Source: JAJPHU01 sp035553375 (GTDB taxonomy: Bacteria; Planctomycetota; Planctomycetia; Gemmatales; Gemmataceae). Taken from it: a stretch of 64,000 nucleotides of DNA. The stretch covers positions 1-64,000 of the forward strand of contig DATNCY010000320.1 of NCBI GenBank assembly GCA_035553375.1, given 5' to 3'. Position numbers and translations under genes: made by a program. This document shows positions 1 to 7,655 of the stretch, piece after piece (within the stretch, counting starts at the first letter, position 1; each line of letters starts with the position of its first letter). Under the pieces are notes generated by a model. It was not told where the DNA came from, did not search any database, and saw nothing but the letters and a program-made list of their open reading frames with translations.

Positions 1-33
1 TCAGGCGCGCTAGCCAAACTGCGCCACGCCCCG
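1..33 (-). tRNA. tRNA-Pro (probable), 5' part only, cut by window start
   Basis: Read on the minus strand from base 33, the sequence gives a seven-base acceptor strand CGGGGCG, then TG, then a D arm with GCGC stem, loop AGTTTGGCTA and closing GCGC, then the start of an anticodon stem (CCTGA). This is the standard tRNA 5' half. A C at position 1 and the GCGC D stem fit bacterial tRNA-Pro best. The anticodon lies outside the window, so the amino acid is inferred. Confidence 0.7.
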
Positions 34-375
34 ATTTTATTTAACCATCAACCAAGTCAGTCCTTGCGTCCGGTGGGGTAAGCCTCTCGACTTCCGAACG
101 CTGCACCCATTTTATGGGCTTCCCGGCTTTTTGCAATGCCCTTACGGATCAGTCGCTGATGGTTGCCATCAGCCGTAGAGGTTGACTCTGGCGATTATAA
201 CGACGGGGCACCTGGCCGCCAGCTGTACACCCGCTTCCAAGGCGGCAAGAGAGTCTCTTCGCTTGAGGGGGATTCATGGGCGGAAGAGCGCGAGAGGATG
301 TTCAATCCTCGTGGCCCGCGATACGATAAAGCGTACCCTCCCCCGCTTGCCTGGACTTTGTGAGATTGCTTCCGT
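34..375. other. Non-coding stretch between tRNA and gpsA
   Basis: This is a 340-base spacer between the divergent tRNA and gpsA. Open frames here have no recognisable protein content and no ribosome binding site. It should hold the promoters of both flanking genes, but no convincing -35/-10 pair was identified. Confidence 0.5.
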
Positions 376-1383
376 ATGCCTACCTCGATCGCAATCCTCG
401 GAGATGGTTCCTGGGGCACGGCCATCGCCTTGCTCCTCGTCCAGAATCCGCGGCACCGCGTTACGCTCTGGAGCGCGCGCGAGGACAACGGCCGACTCTT
501 GCAGGAACGCCGGGAGAATGTCCGGCTGCTGCCCGGCATTCCCATTCCACCCACAGTCGAACTGACGATGGACATCCAGCGGGCCGTCGCCGACGCCGAC
601 CTGTGGGTGGCCGCCGTTCCGACCATTTATCTGCGCTCCACGCTAAGCCGTATCGCCTCGGCGGTTCGGTCGGGGCCGCCCGTGGTGAGTCTCGCCAAGG
701 GACTCGAAAACGGCACCTTTCTGCGGCCAACCGAGATTTGGACCCAGATGCTGGGCGTCGAGAACGTGGCCGTTCTCAGTGGCCCCAGTCACGCGGAGGA
801 GACGAGCCGAGGACTGCCCGCGTCCGTGGTCGCCGCCAGCCGCGACCTTGAGTTGGCCCGCGCCATTCAGCAAATGTTCAGCACCGAGCATTTCCGCGTC
901 TATACCAATCTCGATCCGGTCGGCGTCGAGTTGGCAGGGGCGCTCAAAAATATCATCGGCATCGCCGCCGGCATCAATGATGGTCTGGGCCTGGGCGATA
1001 ACGCCAAGGCGGCGCTGCTGACGCGCGGCCTCGTCGAGATGACACGCTTCGGCGTCGCCCTGGGAGGACAGGCGCAGACCTTCGCCGGACTGGCCGGCCT
1101 GGGCGATCTCATCACTACTTGCGTCAGCCCACATGGCCGCAATCATCGCGTCGGCCAGCGACTGGCGCGCGGCGAACGCTGGGCGGACATTCAGGCCAAC
1201 ATGAACATGGTCGCCGAGGGCGCGTACACGGCCCACAGCGTCCACGATCGGGCCGCGCAGATGGGCATCGACATGCCGATCACGACAGAGGTTTACCGCG
1301 TCCTGTACGAGAACAAGGATCCGCGCACCGCCGTCACGGACTTGATGTTGCGCTCGCCCAAGGGGGAGGACGAATCGCTATGA
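376..1383 (+). CDS. gpsA: Glycerol-3-phosphate dehydrogenase [NAD(P)+]
   Basis: Cytoplasmic enzyme that reduces dihydroxyacetone phosphate to sn-glycerol-3-phosphate, the first committed step of glycerophospholipid synthesis. The 335-residue protein has the family's usual length. The N-terminal Rossmann fold shows ILGDGSWGTA (residues 7-16), followed by the conserved SLAKGLE and LSGPSHAEE blocks. The catalytic-lysine segment ELAGALKNIIGIAAGI and the LAGLGDLITTC block of the C-terminal helical domain are also present. The ATG at 376 begins the Rossmann strand directly. The gene overlaps the next one by four bases (ATGA), so the two are probably translationally coupled. No sequence irregularity is seen. 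Confidence 0.97.
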   Translation: MPTSIAILGDGSWGTAIALLLVQNPRHRVTLWSAREDNGRLLQERRENVRLLPGIPIPPTVELTMDIQRAVADADLWVAAVPTIYLRSTLSRIASAVRSGPPVVSLAKGLENGTFLRPTEIWTQMLGVENVAVLSGPSHAEETSRGLPASVVAASRDLELARAIQQMFSTEHFRVYTNLDPVGVELAGALKNIIGIAAGINDGLGLGDNAKAALLTRGLVEMTRFGVALGGQAQTFAGLAGLGDLITTCVSPHGRNHRVGQRLARGERWADIQANMNMVAEGAYTAHSVHDRAAQMGIDMPITTEVYRVLYENKDPRTAVTDLMLRSPKGEDESL

Positions 1384-1958
1384 ACACCCTACGACATGCG
1401 TTCAAGGAATGGGCCGTCATTTGCCGCGCCCTGGCCGAGGGCCGGCAAGCGTTCATTCTCCGCAAGGGCGGCATCGCGGAGAACGGCGGTGAGTTCCGCG
1501 TCGAACACACGCGGTTTTGGCTGTATCCGACCAGCGTGCATCAGCAGAAAGACGGTATTACCCCGGAGACGGTGCCGTTGCTGGAGCAAATCGAGAGGGA
1601 ACAGCCGCCACAGGGCATTGTCCGTCTATCGCACTTTGTCGAGGTGACGGGCCTTTATCATATCCACGATCTGATGAGCGCCTTGAGGCTGGCCGGGCTG
1701 CATGGCTGGTCGCAGGAGACGGTGCAGGCGCGTTTCGCGTATCGCCAGCCGGGTTTGTACGTGTTGCCGGTGCGCGTTTATCGTGCGCCGCGGACTTTCG
1801 AGCTGAGCGAAACGGCCGACTACGCCGGCTGCCGCAGTTGGGTCGAACTGGACCGCGAGTTGCCGACCGAGGGAGCGACGCCTGTGCTGGATGAAGAGGC
1901 GTTCGACGACGTGCTGCGAACGCTGGATCGTCTGCTGCAACCGACGGCGTGGGTCTGA
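1380..1958 (+). CDS. DUF1802 family protein
   Basis: A 192-residue protein starting at the ATG that overlaps the gpsA stop codon. Early residues include AFILRKGGIAE and FRVEHTRFWLYPTSVHQQ, which match the DUF1802 family, a group of uncharacterised bacterial proteins. No signal peptide or membrane segment is visible, so it is probably cytoplasmic. The RKGG motif and the conserved W/H residues may form a nucleic-acid or ligand site, but that is inference. Coupling to gpsA looks positional and does not by itself imply a lipid role. Family membership is fairly secure; function is unknown. Confidence 0.85.
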   Translation: MNTLRHAFKEWAVICRALAEGRQAFILRKGGIAENGGEFRVEHTRFWLYPTSVHQQKDGITPETVPLLEQIEREQPPQGIVRLSHFVEVTGLYHIHDLMSALRLAGLHGWSQETVQARFAYRQPGLYVLPVRVYRAPRTFELSETADYAGCRSWVELDRELPTEGATPVLDEEAFDDVLRTLDRLLQPTAWV

Positions 1959-1962
1959 AAAG

Positions 1963-2016
1963 CCAGCCGCGACGCCAGCAAGGGAACGAATAACCCTTGC
2001 TGGCGCTGTGGGCTGG
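1963..2016. repeat. Family A palindromic repeat, diverged copy
   Basis: Inverted repeat whose left arm ends GACGCCAGCAAGGG and whose right arm begins CCCTTGCTGGCGC, with a loop of about nine bases. It lies between two convergent genes (DUF1802 and DUF4139) and could act as a bidirectional transcription barrier. Mismatches to the consensus (GCCGCGAC for GCCCGCAGC) mark it as an older copy. Confidence 0.85.
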
Positions 2017-2030
2017 TAAGAGGGAGAAAA

Positions 2031-4202
2031 TCACTCGGCGTTGAAGCCGGCGAGATAGTCGTCGAACGTCTTCTTCTGTTTGTGTTCGACTTCTTGCAGC
2101 TTCTTGATGTCAGCCTGATACTTCTCGATCTGCGTCTCCTGCTCATTGAACTTCGTGACAATGCGCTTGAACGCATCCGAAGTCTGCGGCAATTCTTTCA
2201 AATTGGCACGCAAACGCGGCTGATCCGTGCGAATCGTATCCAACTGACGCTGCAATTCCGCGATCTCACGCTTGGTCTTCTCCAACGTCCAACGCAATTC
2301 CATCGCCTTGGTCAGTCCCGCCTTGACCTTATCGCTGGTCACGGTCTGGCTGATGAAGTGACGGATGCTGTTGTCATCGAGGTTGGTCAATTGCACTAAC
2401 GAGTTGATGAGGCGTTCCTCGGTGACGGTTTGCGTTTCCGTTTTGCCCGGCGCGACCTTGACCTGGAAGCGATAGAAATCGCTGGCCGTCTCGGCGGGTT
2501 TGGCCGTGGAGACGAGGGTAAATTCGTTGCGCACGGGATGCTCGATGAGGACGAGTCGTTCCTGATCGTTGCGATTCTTGATGGTGTAGGTCTTCGACTC
2601 GCGCAGTTTGGTCGTGGTGTGCAGGATGCCCTTGACCGCCTTCACCTGTGTCAATCGGCCGTTGTCGGTACTCGGCACGGGATTGACTTCGGTTCCCAGA
2701 TCGATGGCGTAGGAAATGAGCCGTTCCTCGTTGGGTTGCAAATCGAGGATACGAGCATCGCCGGCGTAGTTGGAGCCTTCAAAGACAGTGATCGGTCCTT
2801 GCATGAGATGCAGACCGGAGGTGTTCTTGAACTTCAGTCCCAGCAGAGGGAATTTGGCCTGTGTGCGTTCGTTGTAGATGGAGACGCGCGTGCCTTCCAC
2901 GTCCTTGTTGATGATGGGCAACAATGCCGATTTTTGCCGTGCGAGATTGACGGGCTTATCGATGGCGTATTGGAAGAAATCACCCAGCTTGGCCGCCGAC
3001 GCTACACTCGACACGCCCGCACGGAGATCCATCCGACCATTTAACATCTGCTTCGATTTGTCCGCATAAACAGAATCTCTTTCGACTCTGCGGTATGATT
3101 CACGCAGGGCACGATCTTTCCCCTGCCCCTCGCCCTTGCTTGCGCCCGGTTTGCCATCAAAACCAAACGCGGCGCCGGCTCGGCCGGCAACAGCGGCCTT
3201 CTCATCCTTCATGCCGCCGCTATAGGCGACGGGCCGTAGCGAGGCAAATAGCTCCATTTCGACGACGGGCCGCGTCACGTACAATGGCTGATACAGATCC
3301 ATCTGGAAGGAAATCGGCCGACCCGAAACGAGCGCCATGCGCACGTCCTTCCAATCCTCATCGGTCGGATTCTCTACCACTGCCCAACCTTGCAGAAAAG
3401 GCTTCTTCGTCTTCTTGTCCAGAACGAGCCGATAGCTGGTCTTCCAGATGGGATTCTCAACAACGTAGCTGACGCGCACCTCGCGTTTGCCCTCGCCGAC
3501 AAAGTTCACACTCACCGATTTTTTCTGCGTGTCATGTGAGAGGGCCAGCGTCTCTAGCGCTTTCTTGAATTCGCTATCGAGAATGGGATTGAGGAAGCGC
3601 ACGCGCTGCACTTCCGGCATCTTCAGGCTGCGCATGCCGTCAGCGCACCACATATTGAGCAGTTCGACTTCGACGGTGTCTTTGCCGCCGACGGCCTGCT
3701 TCTGTTTCTCGCAGCCGATGAGTGTTCCCGTCAGCGTGCCGGGTTGGGTGGCGTTGGTCTGCTGCAACACCACTTCCACCTTCTCGCCGCGTGCCTGGTT
3801 GAGAATCTGCGAAAAGGTCGGATTCGTCGTCAGGTTGACGGCGAAGCTTTTCAGCGTGCGCTCAATGGGAGCGTTGGAATCATAGGAGACGGTAGAAATG
3901 TGTCCGCCATCGAGATCACGCAGGACCATTGATTTAAGCAGGTCGTTAATGTCGGTGACAGGAAACGACAGATCGACGCGGGCGTTGCCTTCGACGGTGC
4001 CCTCACGCTGAAAATAGCCGACGCCGCTGGAAAACAGCACCACCTGACCGATGGGCAACTGCGTCACTTGCGGCAGCGCTACATCCTGCGGGGCGGGTTT
4101 GTTCGGCTCGGCGGTTGAGGGCCGAGGCGACAGAAAGATGAATATACCCAGAGCAGCCAAGGTGCCGCCGCCCAGACACGCCAAAAACCATTTGCGACCC
4201 AT
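2031..4202 (-). CDS. DUF4139 domain-containing protein, membrane-anchored or secreted
   Basis: A 723-residue protein. The ATG at 4202 was preferred to the upstream GTG at 4211, because GAGGGAGTGAGG lies just upstream of the ATG. An N-terminal hydrophobic segment (about residues 5-27, WFLACLGGGTLAALGIFIFL) is a signal peptide or anchor, so the rest is outside the cytoplasm. The body contains long beta-rich DUF4139-type stretches such as VRVSYVVENPIWKTSYRLVL and WAVVENPTDEDWKDVRMALVSG. This domain is also found in mucoidy-inhibitor A-like proteins. The last 90 residues (EKTKREIAELQRQLDTIRTD onwards) are highly charged and predicted coiled coil. A Gly/Lys-rich linker lies in the middle. It is convergent with the gpsA pair. 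Molecular function is unknown. Confidence 0.85.
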   Translation of the reverse strand: MGRKWFLACLGGGTLAALGIFIFLSPRPSTAEPNKPAPQDVALPQVTQLPIGQVVLFSSGVGYFQREGTVEGNARVDLSFPVTDINDLLKSMVLRDLDGGHISTVSYDSNAPIERTLKSFAVNLTTNPTFSQILNQARGEKVEVVLQQTNATQPGTLTGTLIGCEKQKQAVGGKDTVEVELLNMWCADGMRSLKMPEVQRVRFLNPILDSEFKKALETLALSHDTQKKSVSVNFVGEGKREVRVSYVVENPIWKTSYRLVLDKKTKKPFLQGWAVVENPTDEDWKDVRMALVSGRPISFQMDLYQPLYVTRPVVEMELFASLRPVAYSGGMKDEKAAVAGRAGAAFGFDGKPGASKGEGQGKDRALRESYRRVERDSVYADKSKQMLNGRMDLRAGVSSVASAAKLGDFFQYAIDKPVNLARQKSALLPIINKDVEGTRVSIYNERTQAKFPLLGLKFKNTSGLHLMQGPITVFEGSNYAGDARILDLQPNEERLISYAIDLGTEVNPVPSTDNGRLTQVKAVKGILHTTTKLRESKTYTIKNRNDQERLVLIEHPVRNEFTLVSTAKPAETASDFYRFQVKVAPGKTETQTVTEERLINSLVQLTNLDDNSIRHFISQTVTSDKVKAGLTKAMELRWTLEKTKREIAELQRQLDTIRTDQPRLRANLKELPQTSDAFKRIVTKFNEQETQIEKYQADIKKLQEVEHKQKKTFDDYLAGFNAE

Positions 4203-4383
4203 GATCCTCACTCCCTCAATTTACATTCATGCTTGAAAACAGTCCCCGCACGGTTCACCCTATAGACGAGAAAGCGCCGCCGTTGGTTTGTTCCACATCC
4301 TTCGGAGTGGCATTTCGCTCGCCGTACCCGCACAATAGAGACTACCTCCGGATCGCTCCTCTGGCACTCGGGAGAACCGTCCC

Positions 4384-6603
4384 ATGTCGCGTTTGTTTTT
4401 GTTTGTCCTCAGCCTGGCCTTGCTCGGCTCCCTCCCCGCACGCGCTGGGGAACCGGCTGTCGCGGCCGACGCCGCGAAAACCGCGAGCGTCGAGGAGTTG
4501 GCGAAAAAAGTTCGTCCCTCGGTCGTCGTCATCACCGTGCGCGGCCGGGATGGCAAGCGCGAGGGGTTGGGCACCGGCTTCGTGGTGTCGGCCGATGGAC
4601 TGATCGCCACGAATCGCCACGTCATCGGCGAAGGGCGGCCCATCCGTGTCGAAACGGCCGACGGCAAACACCATGAAGTGAAGGCGATCCATGCGTCGGA
4701 TCGCAAGCTCGATCTGGCCGTTCTTCGCATCGACGCCAAGGGATTGACGCCGCTGGAACTGGGCGACTCGGCCACGTTGAAGGATGGTCAAGCCGTCGTT
4801 GCGATGGGCAATCCGCAGGGACTGCGACACAGCGTTGTCGCGGGCGTGGTGTCCGGTCAACGTGACATCGATGGCCGGCCGATGATCCAACTCGCCATTC
4901 CCATTGAGCCGGGCAACAGCGGCGGACCTCTGCTCGACATGCGCGGCCGCGTTCACGGCATTCTCACCATCAAATCGCTGGTGACCGAGAACCTCGGTTT
5001 CGCCGTCGCCATCAATACGCTGAAGCCGCTGCTGAAGAAACCCAACCCGGTGCCGATGTCCGCCTGGCTGACGATCGGCGCGCTGGACGGCGACGAGTGG
5101 CAGCCGAAACTCGGCGGCCAATGGCGGCAGCGCGCCGGCCGCATTATCGCTGAGGGTATGGGCGAGGGCTTCGGCGGCCGCACGCGCTGCCTATCGCGGC
5201 GCGATTTGCCTCCGCTGCCCTGCGAGATCGCCGTCCGCGTGCGCCTGCACGATGAGAGCGGCGCCGCCGGCCTGATCTTCCACGCCGACGGTGACAAGCA
5301 TTATGGTTTCTATCCCTCCAACGGCCGGCTACGCTTGACACGCTTCGATGGTCCCGACGTGTTCACCTGGAAGGTGTTGGAAGAAAAGGCCAGCCCGCAT
5401 TATCATCCCGGCGAATGGAACACGCTGAAAGTACGGCTGGAGAAGGACCGTATTCGCTGCTTCGTCAACGATCAACTCGCCATCGAATCGACCGACGATG
5501 TGTACACGAAGGGCCGCGTGGGTCTGGCCAAGTTCCGCGATACCGTCGCCGAATTCAAGCAGTTTCAGATGGCCAAAACCTTGCCGCCGCTGGCTCCGCC
5601 TGCGGAAGCGGTCACGCGCATCGGCAAGGCGCTGGATAGTTTGTCACCCAAAAACAAGCCTGGGGCGGAGATGGCCCAGCGTTTGGCCCCGGAGGGGCCG
5701 ATCGGCATGAAACTGTTGCGCGAGCGGGCCGCGCAGTTGGAGAAGCAGGCCGGCGAGTTGCGCCGACTCGCCTCCGCCGTGCATCAGCGGAACGTGCTGG
5801 ATGAACTGGTGCGCGTGTTGCACGTCGAGGAGAAGAACATCGATTTGTTGCACGCCGCCCTGCTCATCGCGCGTCTGGACAACGAGGATGTCGATGTCGA
5901 GGCGTATCGGCACGAGGTCGAGCGCATGGCCGACAAGATCACCGCGCGACTGCCGAAGAACGCCGACGATAAAACCCGCCTCGCGGCGCTCAATAAGTAT
6001 CTCTTTTCGGAGCGCGGCTTTCACGGCAGTCGCGGCGATTACTACAATCGCTCCAATAGCTATCTCTCCGAGGTGATCGACGATCGCGAGGGGCTGCCCA
6101 TCACGTTGTCGGTGTTGTACATCGAACTGGGCCGCCGGCTTAACGTGCGGCTGGAGGGCGTCGGCTTGCCCGGCCATTTCGTGGTCCGGCTCAAGCCGGC
6201 CAAGGGAGAAGGGCAACTCATCGATGTCTACGAGGGCGGACAACCGCTCACGAGGGAAGAGGCGGGTAAAAAAGTCCTTGAAATTACCCGGCGAGCGCTG
6301 CGCGATGAGCATCTCAGCGGGGTGAATAAACGGGCCATTATTGTTCGTATGCTGCATAATTTGCTCAATGTGGCTCGCGAGGAGAAGGACAACGACGGCA
6401 TGCTTCGCTATGTCAACGCCATCGTCACCGTGGACCCCGAGGCGGCTCCCGAACGCGGGCTGCGGGCCGGATTGCGTTACCAGGCGGGCGATCGCGCCGG
6501 AGCGCTGCAAGACGTGGACTGGCTGTTGAAACATCAACCGGAAGGGTTGGACGTGGAAAAAGTGCGGCAGTTCCGCCGCCTGCTCACGCGGCCGGACAAA
6601 TGA
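4384..6603 (+). CDS. Secreted S1C serine protease fused to a SirB1/transglutaminase-like domain
   Basis: A 739-residue exported protein. A signal peptide (MSRLFLFVLSLALLGSLPARA) is followed by a trypsin-like HtrA/DegP-type domain (about 35-230) with the full triad: H79 in TNRHVI, D110 in KLDLAVL and S179 in PGNSGGP. No PDZ domain follows. Residues about 235-400 form a beta-sandwich-like segment (ESGAAGLIFHADGDKHYGFY) resembling DUF1080/LamG-type carbohydrate-binding folds. The C-terminal third carries the SirB1-like block RGDYYNRSNSYLSEVI, GLPITLSVLYIELGRRL and GVGLPGHFVV, then a TPR-like tail. SirB1-type domains usually stand alone in the cytoplasm. It is separated from the aldolase by about 60 bases. 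Substrate is unknown. Confidence 0.88.
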   Translation: MSRLFLFVLSLALLGSLPARAGEPAVAADAAKTASVEELAKKVRPSVVVITVRGRDGKREGLGTGFVVSADGLIATNRHVIGEGRPIRVETADGKHHEVKAIHASDRKLDLAVLRIDAKGLTPLELGDSATLKDGQAVVAMGNPQGLRHSVVAGVVSGQRDIDGRPMIQLAIPIEPGNSGGPLLDMRGRVHGILTIKSLVTENLGFAVAINTLKPLLKKPNPVPMSAWLTIGALDGDEWQPKLGGQWRQRAGRIIAEGMGEGFGGRTRCLSRRDLPPLPCEIAVRVRLHDESGAAGLIFHADGDKHYGFYPSNGRLRLTRFDGPDVFTWKVLEEKASPHYHPGEWNTLKVRLEKDRIRCFVNDQLAIESTDDVYTKGRVGLAKFRDTVAEFKQFQMAKTLPPLAPPAEAVTRIGKALDSLSPKNKPGAEMAQRLAPEGPIGMKLLRERAAQLEKQAGELRRLASAVHQRNVLDELVRVLHVEEKNIDLLHAALLIARLDNEDVDVEAYRHEVERMADKITARLPKNADDKTRLAALNKYLFSERGFHGSRGDYYNRSNSYLSEVIDDREGLPITLSVLYIELGRRLNVRLEGVGLPGHFVVRLKPAKGEGQLIDVYEGGQPLTREEAGKKVLEITRRALRDEHLSGVNKRAIIVRMLHNLLNVAREEKDNDGMLRYVNAIVTVDPEAAPERGLRAGLRYQAGDRAGALQDVDWLLKHQPEGLDVEKVRQFRRLLTRPDK

Positions 6604-6666
6604 TGACGTTGCCGCTCGACAAACCCGAAGCGCTAGCGACGGATACTCCAGAGTAAAAGGATAAAT

Positions 6667-7446
6667 ATGGGCGCACATTTGAAAACACTGCTGGCACAGG
6701 ATCGCGTGGTGAAGCTCTTCGCGCTGGGCCAACTGTGTAATCCCAAGCTGGTCGAGATGATCGCCTGGCAGGGTGGCTTCGATGCGGTTTGGTTCGATCA
6801 GGAGCATGTCGGCCTGACGATTCCGCAGATCGAGGAGGCGGCGCGGGCGGCGCGCGGCTGCGGTCTGGACAGCTTCGTCCGTCTGACGGCGACCGATTAC
6901 GCCACCGTCATGCGCGCGCTCGAAGCGGGCGCCGGCGGCGTCATGGCCGCGATGGTGCGCAGCGTCCGCCAGGTCGAGGAGTTGATGAGTTGGGCCAAGT
7001 TTCATCCGCGCGGTATGCGCGGCGTCAACGGCACCGGTGCCGATGGCCGTTATGGCATGATGCCCGCTCCCGAATACTTCCGCCGTGCCAATGCTGAAAC
7101 CGTCGTCGGCGTGCAGATCGAGCATGTGGACGCCGTCGAGGATGTCGAGAAGATAGCCGCCATTCCCGATCTTGATTTTCTCTTTATCGGCCCCGCGGAC
7201 CTTAGCCAATCGATGGGATTGCCCGGCGAGTGGGATCATCCGCGCATGTGGCAGGCCATCGAGCGCGTGGCTCGCGCTTGTCGCGCCAATCGTGTGCCCT
7301 GGGCTATCCTGCCGCGCGATGCCGACCATGCACGCCGCTGCGTCGAATTGGGATGTCGCATCCTGTCGGTCGGTATCGACGCCTGGGTCTTCAACCTCGG
7401 ACTGAAAGCGTTCAAGGACCGCTTTGCGGAGTTCTTCGCCGGCTAA
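6667..7446 (+). CDS. HpcH/HpaI-type aldolase/citrate lyase family protein
   Basis: A 259-residue TIM-barrel enzyme of the class II pyruvate aldolase family, whose members cleave or form 2-keto-3-deoxy acids with a divalent metal. Seen are the barrel start DAVWFDQEHVGLT, the VRLTATDYATVMRALEAGA block, the VGVQIEHVDAVEDVEKI strand with a probable metal-binding Glu, and FLFIGPADLSQSMG, all diagnostic of the family. It most resembles 2-dehydro-3-deoxyglucarate or 4-hydroxy-2-oxoheptanedioate aldolases, but specificity cannot be told from sequence alone. An altronate/galactarate dehydratase-family gene 13 kb away could supply related sugar-acid substrates, which is inference. A family C repeat follows the stop codon. 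Confidence 0.9.
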   Translation: MGAHLKTLLAQDRVVKLFALGQLCNPKLVEMIAWQGGFDAVWFDQEHVGLTIPQIEEAARAARGCGLDSFVRLTATDYATVMRALEAGAGGVMAAMVRSVRQVEELMSWAKFHPRGMRGVNGTGADGRYGMMPAPEYFRRANAETVVGVQIEHVDAVEDVEKIAAIPDLDFLFIGPADLSQSMGLPGEWDHPRMWQAIERVARACRANRVPWAILPRDADHARRCVELGCRILSVGIDAWVFNLGLKAFKDRFAEFFAG

Positions 7447-7462
7447 TTGGCTGTAACCGAAT

Positions 7463-7527
7463 GGCGAACGGCCGGCGTCAGCCGGCCGGTTAGAGCCTAC
7501 ACCAGCCGGCTGACGCCGGCCGTTCGC
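7463..7527. repeat. Family C palindromic repeat
   Basis: Perfect 23-base inverted arms (GGCGAACGGCCGGCGTCAGC at 7463, complement ending at 7527) around a loop of about 19 bases. A related copy lies at 42235-42308. This one sits 16 bases after the aldolase stop codon and could act as a terminator-like hairpin, though no T-tract follows. Confidence 0.9.
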
Positions 7528-7655
7528 CCATTAAGTTAGTGCCGCTAATCTTACCACCAGAATGAGGCTGTTCGACCTTTTCGGGGTTACATACTCACGG
7601 AACCGCGATTCGCCGGGGGCCGGCGCGCGGGTTTCCTTCTGACGAAAGGTTCGCG

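Noticed and set aside
5644..7329. A 561-residue open frame antisense to the protease and aldolase genes
   Set aside because: Composition reflects the reverse of two well-supported genes; no domain motifs or RBS.
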